NCBI GenBank assembly: GCA_003141795.1
Contig: PLNO01000359.1
Location: 1-6,911 of the forward strand
Direction of reading: 5' to 3'
From: Spirochaetaceae bacterium
GTDB taxonomy: Bacteria > Spirochaetota > Spirochaetia > SZUA-6 > Fen-1364
Length of the DNA: 6,911 nt
Part shown: piece after piece, positions 1 through 5,764 of the stretch
Position numbering within the stretch: position 1 is the first letter of the stretch
Layout of the letters: every line of letters begins with the position of its first letter
Program-made: the position numbers and the translations under genes
Notes under the pieces: generated by a model
Database searches by the model: none
What the model saw: only the letters and a program-made list of their open reading frames with translations
Told to the model about the DNA's origin: nothing

Positions 1-1
1 A

Positions 2-373
2 TGGGCTACGCTTTTGTCCCTCGGCAGGTCGGGCGCCGCCGAGCTCGTGGAGGAGCTGTGCGCCATGGCGCAGCTCTTTTCGAAAAACCTGTTGCAGGAG
101 GGGTTCCGCATCCGCAACGAGGTGGTTTTCAACCAGGTCCTCGTTGCCTGCGAAACCCCTGCCCTCACCGAGGCCACTCTTGCCGGCGTGCAGCGTTCAG
201 GTGAATGCTGGTGCGGCGGCACGTCGCGGGAGGGGGAGCCGGCGATGCGCATCAGCGTGTGCTCGTACATGACCACGGTGGAGGACGTGCGCAGAAGCGT
301 CAGCGCCTTCGTGGCCGCGCGGTCCGCGGCGGAAGCCTCCGTGCACGCCGCCGCACAGGGAGGGAAGCCATGA
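2..373 (+). CDS. PLP-dependent group II decarboxylase family protein, C-terminal part (5' end outside window)
   Basis: This is an open reading frame entering from the left edge. About 123 C-terminal residues are visible, starting in-frame W-A-T-L-L-S-L-G-R-S-G. The segment matches the C-terminal small domain of pyridoxal-phosphate group II decarboxylases (aspartate/glutamate/diaminobutyrate/aromatic amino acid decarboxylase superfamily). Key marks are a LGRSGAAELVE helix, the FNQVLV strand, and the block C-W-C-G-G-T followed by AMRISV and a TTVEDVRRSV helix. Members decarboxylate an amino acid in the cytoplasm using PLP bound to a lysine. That lysine and the cofactor domain lie outside the window, so activity and substrate cannot be judged. 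Its stop codon overlaps the start of the racemase gene (ATGA), so the two are probably translationally coupled. A superfamily aminotransferase-like role is possible, but the CWCGGT/AMRISV pattern favours the decarboxylase group. The family call is fairly firm and the substrate is unknown. Confidence 0.8.
   Translation, partial: WATLLSLGRSGAAELVEELCAMAQLFSKNLLQEGFRIRNEVVFNQVLVACETPALTEATLAGVQRSGECWCGGTSREGEPAMRISVCSYMTTVEDVRRSVSAFVAARSAAEASVHAAAQGGKP
358..364 (+). promoter_or_regulatory. Shine-Dalgarno site inside the decarboxylase 3' end
   Basis: GGGAGGG lies 5 bases before the ATG at 370, within the last codons of the upstream gene. It fixes the racemase start at the ATGA overlap, against the upstream ATG at 205 in the same frame. 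Confidence 0.65.
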
Positions 374-1068
374 GGAGTCTGGGGATCATAGGGGGCATGA
401 GCTGGGTCTCCTCTGCGGAATACTACCGGCTCCTCAACGAGGGGGTGCAGAAGGCACTGGGTGGAAACCATTCCGCCCCGATCGTGATGAGCTCGGTTGA
501 CTTCCAGCCCTACTCGGATCTCCTTGCGCGCGGGGAGTGGGAGCGCATCAGGGATGCGCTCGTCAGCGAGGCGCAACGGCTTGCCCGGACGGGCGTGGAG
601 GCCATCGCGATCGCCACCAACACCATGCACATGTTCGCCGACGACATCGAGAAGGCCGCCGTCCTGCCCGTTCTGCACATCGCCGACGCGACGGCGCACC
701 GGCTGCACGATGCCGGGTACACGCTGATCGGCCTCATGGGCACGCGCCATTCCATGGAGAAAGATTTCTACCGCACCCGTCTGAAGGAAAGGCACGGCAT
801 CGAATCACTCATCCCCGCCTCACCCGAACGCGAACGCATCAATGCCATCATCTTCGACGAGCTGTGCGCGGGACGCTTCCTCGACGCATCGAAGAAGTTC
901 CTCCTGGGCGTCGTGGGCTCACTCGCCGCCCAGGGCGTCCAGTGCGTCGTTCTGGGCTGCACGGAGCTTCCCCTGGTGATCAGACAGGCGGACGTGCAGC
1001 TGCCCGTGGTGGACACCATGTCCGCGCACGTGCAGGCCTGCCTCGATTTCATGCTGAAAGACAGGTGA
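370..1068 (+). CDS. Aspartate/glutamate racemase family protein (YgeA-like amino-acid racemase)
   Basis: This 232-residue protein is of normal length for the family. Family members interconvert L- and D-amino acids in the cytoplasm without a cofactor, by proton exchange between two active-site residues. Visible marks are the N-terminal LGIIGGMSW motif, D44-F-Q-P-Y, the first catalytic motif A-T83-N-T-M-H, the GLMGTRHSM segment near residues 121-129, and the second catalytic motif L-G-C197-T-E-L. Classical members have Cys at both catalytic positions. Here the first is Thr83, the Thr/Cys arrangement I recall for Escherichia coli YgeA, even at the same residue numbers. ATG 370 is chosen because the family N-terminus starts there, GGGAGGG (358-364) gives a good ribosome site, and it overlaps the upstream stop by 4 bases. 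A longer frame from 205 only translates the decarboxylase out of frame. Family is confident; substrate (Asp, Glu or broader) is open. Confidence 0.9.
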   Translation: MRSLGIIGGMSWVSSAEYYRLLNEGVQKALGGNHSAPIVMSSVDFQPYSDLLARGEWERIRDALVSEAQRLARTGVEAIAIATNTMHMFADDIEKAAVLPVLHIADATAHRLHDAGYTLIGLMGTRHSMEKDFYRTRLKERHGIESLIPASPERERINAIIFDELCAGRFLDASKKFLLGVVGSLAAQGVQCVVLGCTELPLVIRQADVQLPVVDTMSAHVQACLDFMLKDR

Positions 1069-1089
1069 AGCAAAACGACCGGTTCGATG

Positions 1090-1095
1090 TATAAT
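1090..1095 (+). promoter_or_regulatory. Putative -10 box (perfect TATAAT) before the Gre-family gene
   Basis: An exact TATAAT occurs in the 37-base gap between the racemase stop and the Gre-family start, preceded directly by TG. In GC-rich sequence such a match is unlikely by chance in so short a gap. No convincing -35 box is found 16-19 bases upstream (GAAGCA at 17). The box ends 10 bases before the ATG at 1106, so a start site 6-9 bases downstream would give a leader of only a few bases. A weak ribosome-site-like AGGAAG lies at 1097-1102. This is inference from sequence only. Confidence 0.35.
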
Positions 1096-1105
1096 CAGGA
1101 AGCAT

Positions 1106-1582
1106 ATGAGCAGGGCTTTTGTCGACGAGTCAGCTTCCGAATCAAGCGAGGGAGACGCCCCCGAGCTCAAGATCCCCCTGCCGCCGGGCGCAAAGAACTA
1201 CGTCACGCCCCAGGGAGCGCAGCGGACGCGCGCCGAGCTGGAGCAGCTTCTGGCCACCGCGCAGCCCCGGCTTCGTGAGGTCGACCGCAGAATCCAGTAC
1301 CTCTCGCGCATGACGGCGATCATGGAGATCGTCGCTCCGGGCGCGCGGTCACCCGACCGGGTCGTGTTCGGAACGACCATCGCCGTGAAAGAAGCGCAGG
1401 AGGAGCGGACCTACCGCATCGTCGGCGTGGACGAGAGTGACCCCGGCCGCAGCTGGGTGAGCTGGATCTCGCCCATCGGGCGGGCGCTCATTGGCAAGAG
1501 ACCCGGCGACACCGTGAAGGTGAGCCTCCCCACGGAGGAGAAGCTCCTGACCGTCGTGTCGATCGGGTACGACCCCTCGTGA
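1106..1582 (+). CDS. GreA/GreB-family transcription factor with a shortened coiled coil
   Basis: This 158-residue protein is likely cytoplasmic and RNA-polymerase-binding. Residues 86-155 form the FKBP-like C-terminal domain of Gre factors: VVFGTTIAV, an RTYRIVG strand, then S-P-I-G-R-A-L-I-G-K and PGDTVKV. Residues 55-68 (RLREVDRRIQYLSR) match the second helix of the GreB coiled coil, and 32-50 (YVTPQG...LEQLL) its first helix. About 26 residues between them are missing compared with E. coli GreB, including the tip with the acidic GDRSENADY motif that holds the catalytic Mg2+. Residues 7-20 form a flexible acidic tail (six Asp/Glu). The MSRAFV start is, as I recall, common in short proteobacterial Gre-like proteins and supports ATG 1106. 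It probably binds the polymerase secondary channel region or modulates other Gre/DksA-type factors, rather than stimulating cleavage like GreA/B. An Rnk-like role is an alternative. It stands between the metabolic pair and the signalling cluster. Confidence 0.85.
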   Translation: MSRAFVDESASESSEGDAPELKIPLPPGAKNYVTPQGAQRTRAELEQLLATAQPRLREVDRRIQYLSRMTAIMEIVAPGARSPDRVVFGTTIAVKEAQEERTYRIVGVDESDPGRSWVSWISPIGRALIGKRPGDTVKVSLPTEEKLLTVVSIGYDPS

Positions 1583-1583
1583 C

Positions 1584-1625
1584 GCCGGGCTGTCGGCAGC
1601 AAGACCCGCTCTGCCGGCCCTTGGC
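1584..1625 (+). terminator. Imperfect hairpin downstream of the Gre-family gene (possible terminator)
   Basis: Two bases after the stop, GCC-GGGC, a TGT bulge and CGGCAG (1584-1599) can pair with CTGCCG-GCCC, a TT bulge and GGC (1611-1625), around an 11-base loop. That gives 13 pairs, almost all G-C. No T-run follows, so this is not a classical intrinsic terminator. It could block read-through weakly, protect the 3' end, or be a chance structure of GC-rich DNA. Its right arm overlaps a promoter-like TTGGCA. Confidence 0.35.
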
Positions 1626-1649
1626 AGCGGAACGCCGAGGGACTACGAT
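1621..1649 (+). promoter_or_regulatory. Putative sigma-70-type promoter of the signalling operon
   Basis: TTGGCA (1621-1626) matches 5 of 6 bases of the -35 consensus. TACGAT (1644-1649) matches 4 of 6 of the -10 consensus. The spacer is exactly 17 bases. The expected start site is near 1656, so the mRNA would start at or almost at the ATG at 1658. The ATG has no well-placed Shine-Dalgarno sequence (GAGGGA at 1637-1642 is 15 bases away). This is an inference; GC-rich DNA gives false matches. Confidence 0.3.
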
Positions 1650-1657
1650 CTGAGCTG

Positions 1658-3004
1658 ATGCAGAATGTCGGCGGTGCTGTCCGCCTGGTTCTCGTAACGC
1701 TGTCCCTCACCGAGCTCGCCGTCGTTCTCCTCCGCCTGCGGCATCGCAGCGCCCGGCAGGAGGCTTCCTGGGTTGCCACCGTCCTTGCCGTCTTTGCCGT
1801 ACGCCTCCTGATTCCCCGCGAAAGCATCGCGGATGTCCTGGCGCCGTCGGTCGTGCTGGCGGCAACGGGGAACCTGCTCCTCCTCCTCAACGGGAGGAAG
1901 GGGAAGGTTCTTTGGACGTGCATCGTCGCGGGGCTCGCCGTTGTCCTCTCGAGCCTGGACGTCCTGCTCGTGGGGGATGACACCACGACACGTCTGCTGC
2001 GTGCGGTTCCCCTCGCGCTCCTCGCGATCCCGCCTCTCGCCCTTCTTGTATTGCTCTGGCGCAAAACCGGGGAGGTCGCCGACCTCCTGCTCCTCGCCTT
2101 GGCCGCCGCATGGGCCGCCGCGGTGAGCGCGGAGACCGCTTCGCTGCTTCCCGCACGGGCATCGGACTGGATGCTGGCGCCGCTTCTCATCATCGTCGGC
2201 TATGTGCTGTTCGAGGAGGGGTATCTGTCCCCGCTCACAACGAGCGGTTACGTGGACCGGCTTGCCGCGCAGAGGCGGCGCAGCAGGGAGACTTATGCGC
2301 GGCTCCTGGCCAGCGAGGATGCGCTGGCGGTCCAGGACCGGCTCATCACCGCCGGCCTCCTTGCCATCGGAGCCGCGCACGAGTTCAAGAACGTGCTCGC
2401 CTCCCTGCGGCTGGTGGCGGAGCACGGTCTTGCCCGCCCCGATGTCGCGGCAAAGGACCGGGACCTCACGCTCGTCCTGGAGCACGCCGAGGCGGGGGCC
2501 GTATCGGCAACCGCGTTTCTCGAGCGCCTGGGGATGGAGGGGAGAGCGGAGCCGCAAAGCTTCCGCGTGGCCGATCTTCTGGATCGATGCGCCCGGTTCG
2601 CGAGGCCCGCGCTGCGTTCCGCGGGCATCCTGATGACGCTGTCCTGTGAGCAGGATCTCTCCGCCGTGGTTCGGCGCCCGGAGATCGAACAGATCCTGCT
2701 CAACCTGCTCCGGAATGCCGCGGACGTCTTCGTGGCCCGGGGGTGCGGCGAGCCGCGGCTCCTCCGTATCGAGGCGAAAGCCGGTGAGGAGTCTGCCGAC
2801 ATCTCGGTGTGCGACAATGCCGGGGGGATCGATCCGGGAGAGGAAGGCGTGCTGTTCAGCCTGGGGTGGTCGACGCGGGGGAGCACCGGCATCGGCCTCT
2901 ACCTCGCGCGGACCCTCGCCGAGCGCAATGGCGGCACCCTCTCCTTCAGCCGGGTCGACGGGGGGAGTATTTTCCTTCTCCGGCTTCCACGCTGCCCGGG
3001 GTAA
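1658..3004 (+). CDS. Seven-transmembrane sensor histidine kinase
   Basis: This 448-residue inner-membrane kinase probably autophosphorylates on a histidine and passes phosphate to the response regulator encoded 50 bases downstream. Residues 1-190 hold about seven hydrophobic helices (near 8-26, 37-52, 59-77, 84-105, 115-134, 141-162, 171-186). Loops carrying RLRHR, NGRKGK, WRK and QRRRSR alternate with neutral or acidic loops, so the positive-inside rule gives N-terminus out and kinase in the cytoplasm. No periplasmic, PAS, HAMP or GAF domain is visible. A short linker (200-230) leads to the dimerisation helix with H-box AAH241EFKN. The ATPase domain follows: N-box around N353 (LLRNAADVF), G1 box D386-NAGG, and GSTGIGLYLAR at 408-418 with a compact lid. 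The H-box resembles the HPK4 type (AHExxN) but lacks the usual following proline. The start is the first available ATG in frame. The signal sensed is unknown. Confidence 0.92.
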   Translation: MQNVGGAVRLVLVTLSLTELAVVLLRLRHRSARQEASWVATVLAVFAVRLLIPRESIADVLAPSVVLAATGNLLLLLNGRKGKVLWTCIVAGLAVVLSSLDVLLVGDDTTTRLLRAVPLALLAIPPLALLVLLWRKTGEVADLLLLALAAAWAAAVSAETASLLPARASDWMLAPLLIIVGYVLFEEGYLSPLTTSGYVDRLAAQRRRSRETYARLLASEDALAVQDRLITAGLLAIGAAHEFKNVLASLRLVAEHGLARPDVAAKDRDLTLVLEHAEAGAVSATAFLERLGMEGRAEPQSFRVADLLDRCARFARPALRSAGILMTLSCEQDLSAVVRRPEIEQILLNLLRNAADVFVARGCGEPRLLRIEAKAGEESADISVCDNAGGIDPGEEGVLFSLGWSTRGSTGIGLYLARTLAERNGGTLSFSRVDGGSIFLLRLPRCPG

Positions 3005-3041
3005 AAGCGTCGCGTGTCTTCTTCAGCTTGTGTTTTGGCGT

Positions 3042-3045
3042 GGAG
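3042..3045 (+). promoter_or_regulatory. Shine-Dalgarno site favouring start 3055 of the NtrC-type regulator
   Basis: GGAG lies 9 bases before ATG 3055. The next in-frame ATG at 3076 has only a GGTGGA-like sequence before it. It is the main reason for choosing 3055 here. Confidence 0.4.
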
Positions 3046-3054
3046 TGTCTCATC

Positions 3055-4464
3055 ATGGCGGTGGTGGAATCGCACATGACCGCGGAAAGTTTCACGATCC
3101 TCCTCGTCGATGACGAGCAGAACTACCGCTCATCGCTGCGCCGGCTCCTCCAACCGGAGGGTTTCCAGTTCCTCGAGGCCGGCGACGCTCAGGAAGCCCT
3201 CACCCTCCTCTCGGGGCATCACGTGGACCTCGCGCTGCTGGACGTGCGCATGCCCGGGATGAACGGGCTGGAGCTCCTGGCCCGCATCAAAGAGGACCAC
3301 CCCGAGGTGAGCGTGCTCATGGTGACCGCTTTCGGCGACCTGGGCATGGTCGTCGAAGCCATGAAGGCCGGCGCAACGGATTTTCTTGAAAAGAACGCCT
3401 CCACGGAAGCCATCAGGGCGCGGCTCGTGCAGGCCCGGCGGATCTGGCAGCTCGAGCAGGACAATGCGGCGCTGCGCCGTCAGAGCGCCGGTGCGTTCGA
3501 CTTCCCCCCGCTCATCGGGACCTCGGTGGCCATGACCCGTCTCAAGGAGGCAGTGGTGCAGGTGGGGCCGTCCGACGCGTCGGTGCTCATCGAGGGGGAG
3601 ACGGGGACGGGCAAGGAGCTCGTCGCGCACGCCATCCACCACCACAGCAGGCGCCGCGACAAGCCTTTCGTCGTCGTGGATTGCACCTCCATCTCTGAGA
3701 CCCTCATGGAGAGCGAGCTCTTCGGCCACATGAAGGGCGCCTATACGGGGGCGGACGCGAGCGACACGGGGCTCTTCCGCTCGGCGGAGGGCGGCACCGT
3801 GTTCCTCGACGAGATCGGGGAGATCCCCCTCGCGCTGCAGGTGAAGCTGCTGCGCGTGATGCAGGAGCGCGAAGTGCGCCCCGTCGGAAGCACGCAGAGC
3901 TACAAGGTGGACATCAGGGTCATCGCGGCGACCAACCGACACCTGCCGGAGCAGGTGAAGCGCGGCACGTTCCGCGAGGACCTGTACTACAGGATCGCCG
4001 TGGTGACCCTCGAGGTGCCGCCCCTGCGGGAACGGGGGGACGACATCACCCTGCTCGCGCAGAGCTTCCTCGAGCTGATGCGCGGGGATTCTCCGGTGAC
4101 GAGGATCGAAGAGGAGGCGATGCGCCGACTCTTCGATCACGGGTGGCCCGGCAATGTCCGGGAGCTGGAGAACGTGATTCACCGCGCCATCATCCTGAGC
4201 CGGGGTCCGGGCTTGAGCGCTGACGACCTCCCCCCCGGACTGGCTCCCGCTCCCGTCGCGGAGCCGCACGCTCCCGCCGGTGGCGGAACCCCCGACGGCA
4301 TCCCTGCCGGGAGCGTGCAGGGGGACAGCATGGAGAACTATGAGCGCGCGGCCATCGCGAACGCGCTGCGGAAAAGCGGCGGCGCGCGCCGTGAGGCCGC
4401 GCGGATGCTCGGGATCGGAGAGGCAACGCTGTACCGCAAGATGCATCTCTACGGCCTGGGGTAG
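3055..4464 (+). CDS. NtrC-family sigma-54-dependent response regulator (REC-AAA+-Fis HTH)
   Basis: This 469-residue cytoplasmic regulator would, when phosphorylated, form an ATP-driven ring that opens sigma-54 RNA polymerase at target promoters. The receiver spans about 14-128: acidic pair D19/D20, phospho-acceptor D63 in LLDVRMPG, T91, and K113. A coiled linker ([13 protein letters not shown]) leads to the AAA+ domain at about 152-385: Walker A GETGTGKE (181-188), ESELFGH, sigma-54-contact loop GAYTGA (228-233, Tyr in place of the usual Phe), Walker B FLDE (250-253), REDLYYR arginine-finger region near 307, LRERGDD, and WPGNVREL (364-371). After a Pro/Ala/Gly-rich linker (393-420), a Fis-type HTH (about 431-467, [15 protein letters not shown]) binds DNA. 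K113 is followed by Asn, not the common Pro. ATG 3055 is chosen for its GGAG; ATG 3076 (462 residues) is a real alternative. The kinase just upstream is the likely partner. Target promoters are not identified in the window. Confidence 0.95.
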   Translation: MAVVESHMTAESFTILLVDDEQNYRSSLRRLLQPEGFQFLEAGDAQEALTLLSGHHVDLALLDVRMPGMNGLELLARIKEDHPEVSVLMVTAFGDLGMVVEAMKAGATDFLEKNASTEAIRARLVQARRIWQLEQDNAALRRQSAGAFDFPPLIGTSVAMTRLKEAVVQVGPSDASVLIEGETGTGKELVAHAIHHHSRRRDKPFVVVDCTSISETLMESELFGHMKGAYTGADASDTGLFRSAEGGTVFLDEIGEIPLALQVKLLRVMQEREVRPVGSTQSYKVDIRVIAATNRHLPEQVKRGTFREDLYYRIAVVTLEVPPLRERGDDITLLAQSFLELMRGDSPVTRIEEEAMRRLFDHGWPGNVRELENVIHRAIILSRGPGLSADDLPPGLAPAPVAEPHAPAGGGTPDGIPAGSVQGDSMENYERAAIANALRKSGGARREAARMLGIGEATLYRKMHLYGLG

Positions 4465-4496
4465 CGGTAGCGCATCGACGTGACCGCTTCTAAGTC

Positions 4497-4524
4497 GCGG
4501 CGCTGGCGGGAAACCGGCGGCCGC
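4497..4524 (+). other. GAAA-capped stem-loop just before a ribosome binding site
   Basis: GCGGC (4497-4501) pairs with GCCGC (4520-4524). GC (4502-4503) pairs with GC (4517-4518) past a bulged G, and CGG-GAAA-CCG (4507-4516) closes the loop with a GNRA tetraloop after a TGG bulge. The stem ends 1 base before the GAGGAGGT site. It might tune translation or mark an mRNA processing point between the two regulators, or be a chance structure in GC-rich sequence. Confidence 0.3.
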
Positions 4525-4525
4525 T

Positions 4526-4533
4526 GAGGAGGT
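4526..4533 (+). promoter_or_regulatory. Strong Shine-Dalgarno site for the REC-PP2C gene
   Basis: GAGGAGGT ends 8 bases before the GTG at 4542 and closely matches the 16S rRNA complement. It decides the GTG start and suggests efficient, independent translation of this gene. Confidence 0.75.
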
Positions 4534-4541
4534 ACCGGGCT

Positions 4542-5744
4542 GTGTCCGAAAAGGCGCTCCTTCTCGTGGACGACGAGGCCTCCATTCTCAAGGCCCTGCA
4601 GAGGGAGCTTGCCCAATGGGCGCGGTCCCGGGGGCTTCGCATCCTCACGGCAGGATCGGCGGAGGAGGCGGAAACCGTCGTCGCGAAGGAAGCGGGCGCC
4701 GTGTGCCTTCTGGTCTCCGACGTGCGCATGCCCGGACGCAGTGGGCCGGATCTCGTGCAGAGCGTTCACGCCGCATGGCCCGACACCATCGCGCTCCTGC
4801 TCACGGGTTTCGCCGAGCTCCCCGAGCTCATCAAGGCGGTGCGGGCGGGCGCATTTTCCTACATCCTGAAACCATGGGACCCGGAATACCTCAAGGCGGA
4901 GCTCGAGAAGGCGCTGGCCGTCTATCTTCTGAGGGACCAGGAGCGGAGCCACAACAGGCGGATCGAGGAGGACCTGAAGTGGGCGGGTGAGCTGCAGACG
5001 GCCCTTTTCTGCGCGCCGCTGCCCACCGGGGGTCGTGTGGAGTTCGGATCGGTCTACCGGCCGCTCTCCGAGTTCAAGTGCAGCGGGGACTACCTGGACG
5101 TCGTCGCCCACGCGGGGGACCTGTACACCCTGCTCGTCGGCGACGTCGCCGGTCACGGGGTCAGGGCGGCGCTCGTAGCGTCGTTCCTCAAAGCCCTGGT
5201 GGGAGCGGCACTCATCGATCCGCCGATGGAGAAGGGGATCATCCGTCTGGATACCGTGCTCGACGGCCTCAACGACAGGATCTGCGGTTCTCTGCCCGAA
5301 TCGCTCGGCATGATGGTCACCCTCGGCGCCGCCGCCGTGGACGCATCTCGCGGCGAGCTCGCAGTCGCCTCCGCGGGACATCTTCCGCTCATCCTCCTCC
5401 GCGGAGGACGCGCGCACCCCCTCCGCGTCGAGGGGCTTCCCCTGGGCGCACGTCCCGGCACCCGCTACACCTTGCGCAGGTTCCGCCTTTCCGACGAGGA
5501 CATGCTCGTTCTCCACACCGACGGACTGCTGGAGAGGAAGGGAGAGGCGATCGGCGTCGGCGAACGGCGGCTTGCCGACACGCTGGAGAAGGACGGCTCC
5601 ATGCAGGGGTTGGCCGAGCGGTTGGTTGCCGCGATGACGCCCGACGAAGGGTATGCGGACGACGTCACCGTCGTGACGGCGGCGGTTTCACTTCCGGCAG
5701 GGCTGTCGCAACCCGCGCTCGAGCCGGTGTCAGAGACGGGCTGA
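4542..5744 (+). CDS. Response regulator with SpoIIE/RsbU-type PP2C phosphatase output (REC-PP2C)
   Basis: This 400-residue cytoplasmic protein starts at GTG. The receiver (about 4-125) has D10/D11, phospho-acceptor D60 in VSDVRMPG, T88, and K110 in the LKPWD motif. A coiled-coil linker (about 130-160, ending DLKWAGELQTALFCAPLP) is typical of RsbU-like proteins. The phosphatase (about 165-382) keeps the metal-binding acids: GDYLD (D183), GDVAGHG (D201), TDG (D327) and DDVT (D373/D374). Such enzymes remove phosphate from Ser/Thr of an anti-sigma-factor antagonist (STAS protein), releasing an alternative sigma factor or other target by partner switching. Phosphorylation of D60 would be expected to switch activity. 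The last roughly 18 residues are a non-conserved tail. No STAS or anti-sigma (HATPase) gene is visible here, so its substrate is probably encoded elsewhere. It is 77 bases downstream of the NtrC-type gene, same strand, and likely in one operon with the kinase. Confidence 0.93.
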   Translation: MSEKALLLVDDEASILKALQRELAQWARSRGLRILTAGSAEEAETVVAKEAGAVCLLVSDVRMPGRSGPDLVQSVHAAWPDTIALLLTGFAELPELIKAVRAGAFSYILKPWDPEYLKAELEKALAVYLLRDQERSHNRRIEEDLKWAGELQTALFCAPLPTGGRVEFGSVYRPLSEFKCSGDYLDVVAHAGDLYTLLVGDVAGHGVRAALVASFLKALVGAALIDPPMEKGIIRLDTVLDGLNDRICGSLPESLGMMVTLGAAAVDASRGELAVASAGHLPLILLRGGRAHPLRVEGLPLGARPGTRYTLRRFRLSDEDMLVLHTDGLLERKGEAIGVGERRLADTLEKDGSMQGLAERLVAAMTPDEGYADDVTVVTAAVSLPAGLSQPALEPVSETG

Positions 5745-5746
5745 GC

Positions 5747-5764
5747 GCCGGCTCATGCGCCGGC
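5747..5764. terminator. Small hairpin at the convergent gene junction
   Basis: GCCGGC (5747-5752) pairs with GCCGGC (5759-5764) around a 6-base loop, where two genes converge with 8 bases between stop codons. The repeat unit GCGCCGGCT occurs twice (5745-5753, 5757-5765). No T-run follows on either strand. It may limit read-through in both directions, but evidence is thin. Confidence 0.22.

Noticed and set aside
205..369. N-terminal extension of the racemase starting at ATG 205
   Set aside because: It is Arg/Gly/His-rich, overlaps the decarboxylase codons out of frame, and the family N-terminus begins at ATG 370 with a good ribosome site.
1643..2557. A 304-codon minus-strand open frame opposite the kinase membrane part
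   Set aside because: The product is very rich in Arg, Glu, Gln and Gly with no hydrophobic core; it is the complement of Leu/Ala-rich membrane codons.
2809..3054. N-terminal extension of the NtrC-type regulator into the kinase gene
   Set aside because: It overlaps the ATPase domain codons of the kinase out of frame. The receiver begins just after ATG 3055/3076.
3031..3054. Sigma-54 promoter-like TTGGCG before the NtrC-type gene
   Set aside because: The required GC element at the -12 position is not present at the right spacing (CT is found).
3130..4446. A long open frame on the minus strand (438 codons) opposite the NtrC-type regulator
   Set aside because: It mirrors a confidently identified gene. 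The translation is rich in Arg, His and Gly with no recognisable motif, as expected for antisense frames in GC-rich DNA.
4463..4488. AGCGGT/ACCGCT inverted repeat at the end of the NtrC-type gene as a terminator
   Set aside because: The stem is only 6 bases with a 14-base loop and the following TTCT is not a proper T-run; too weak to list.
4449..5516. A 355-codon minus-strand open frame opposite the REC-PP2C gene
   Set aside because: Same reason: it lies opposite a gene with intact catalytic motifs, and its product shows no family features.
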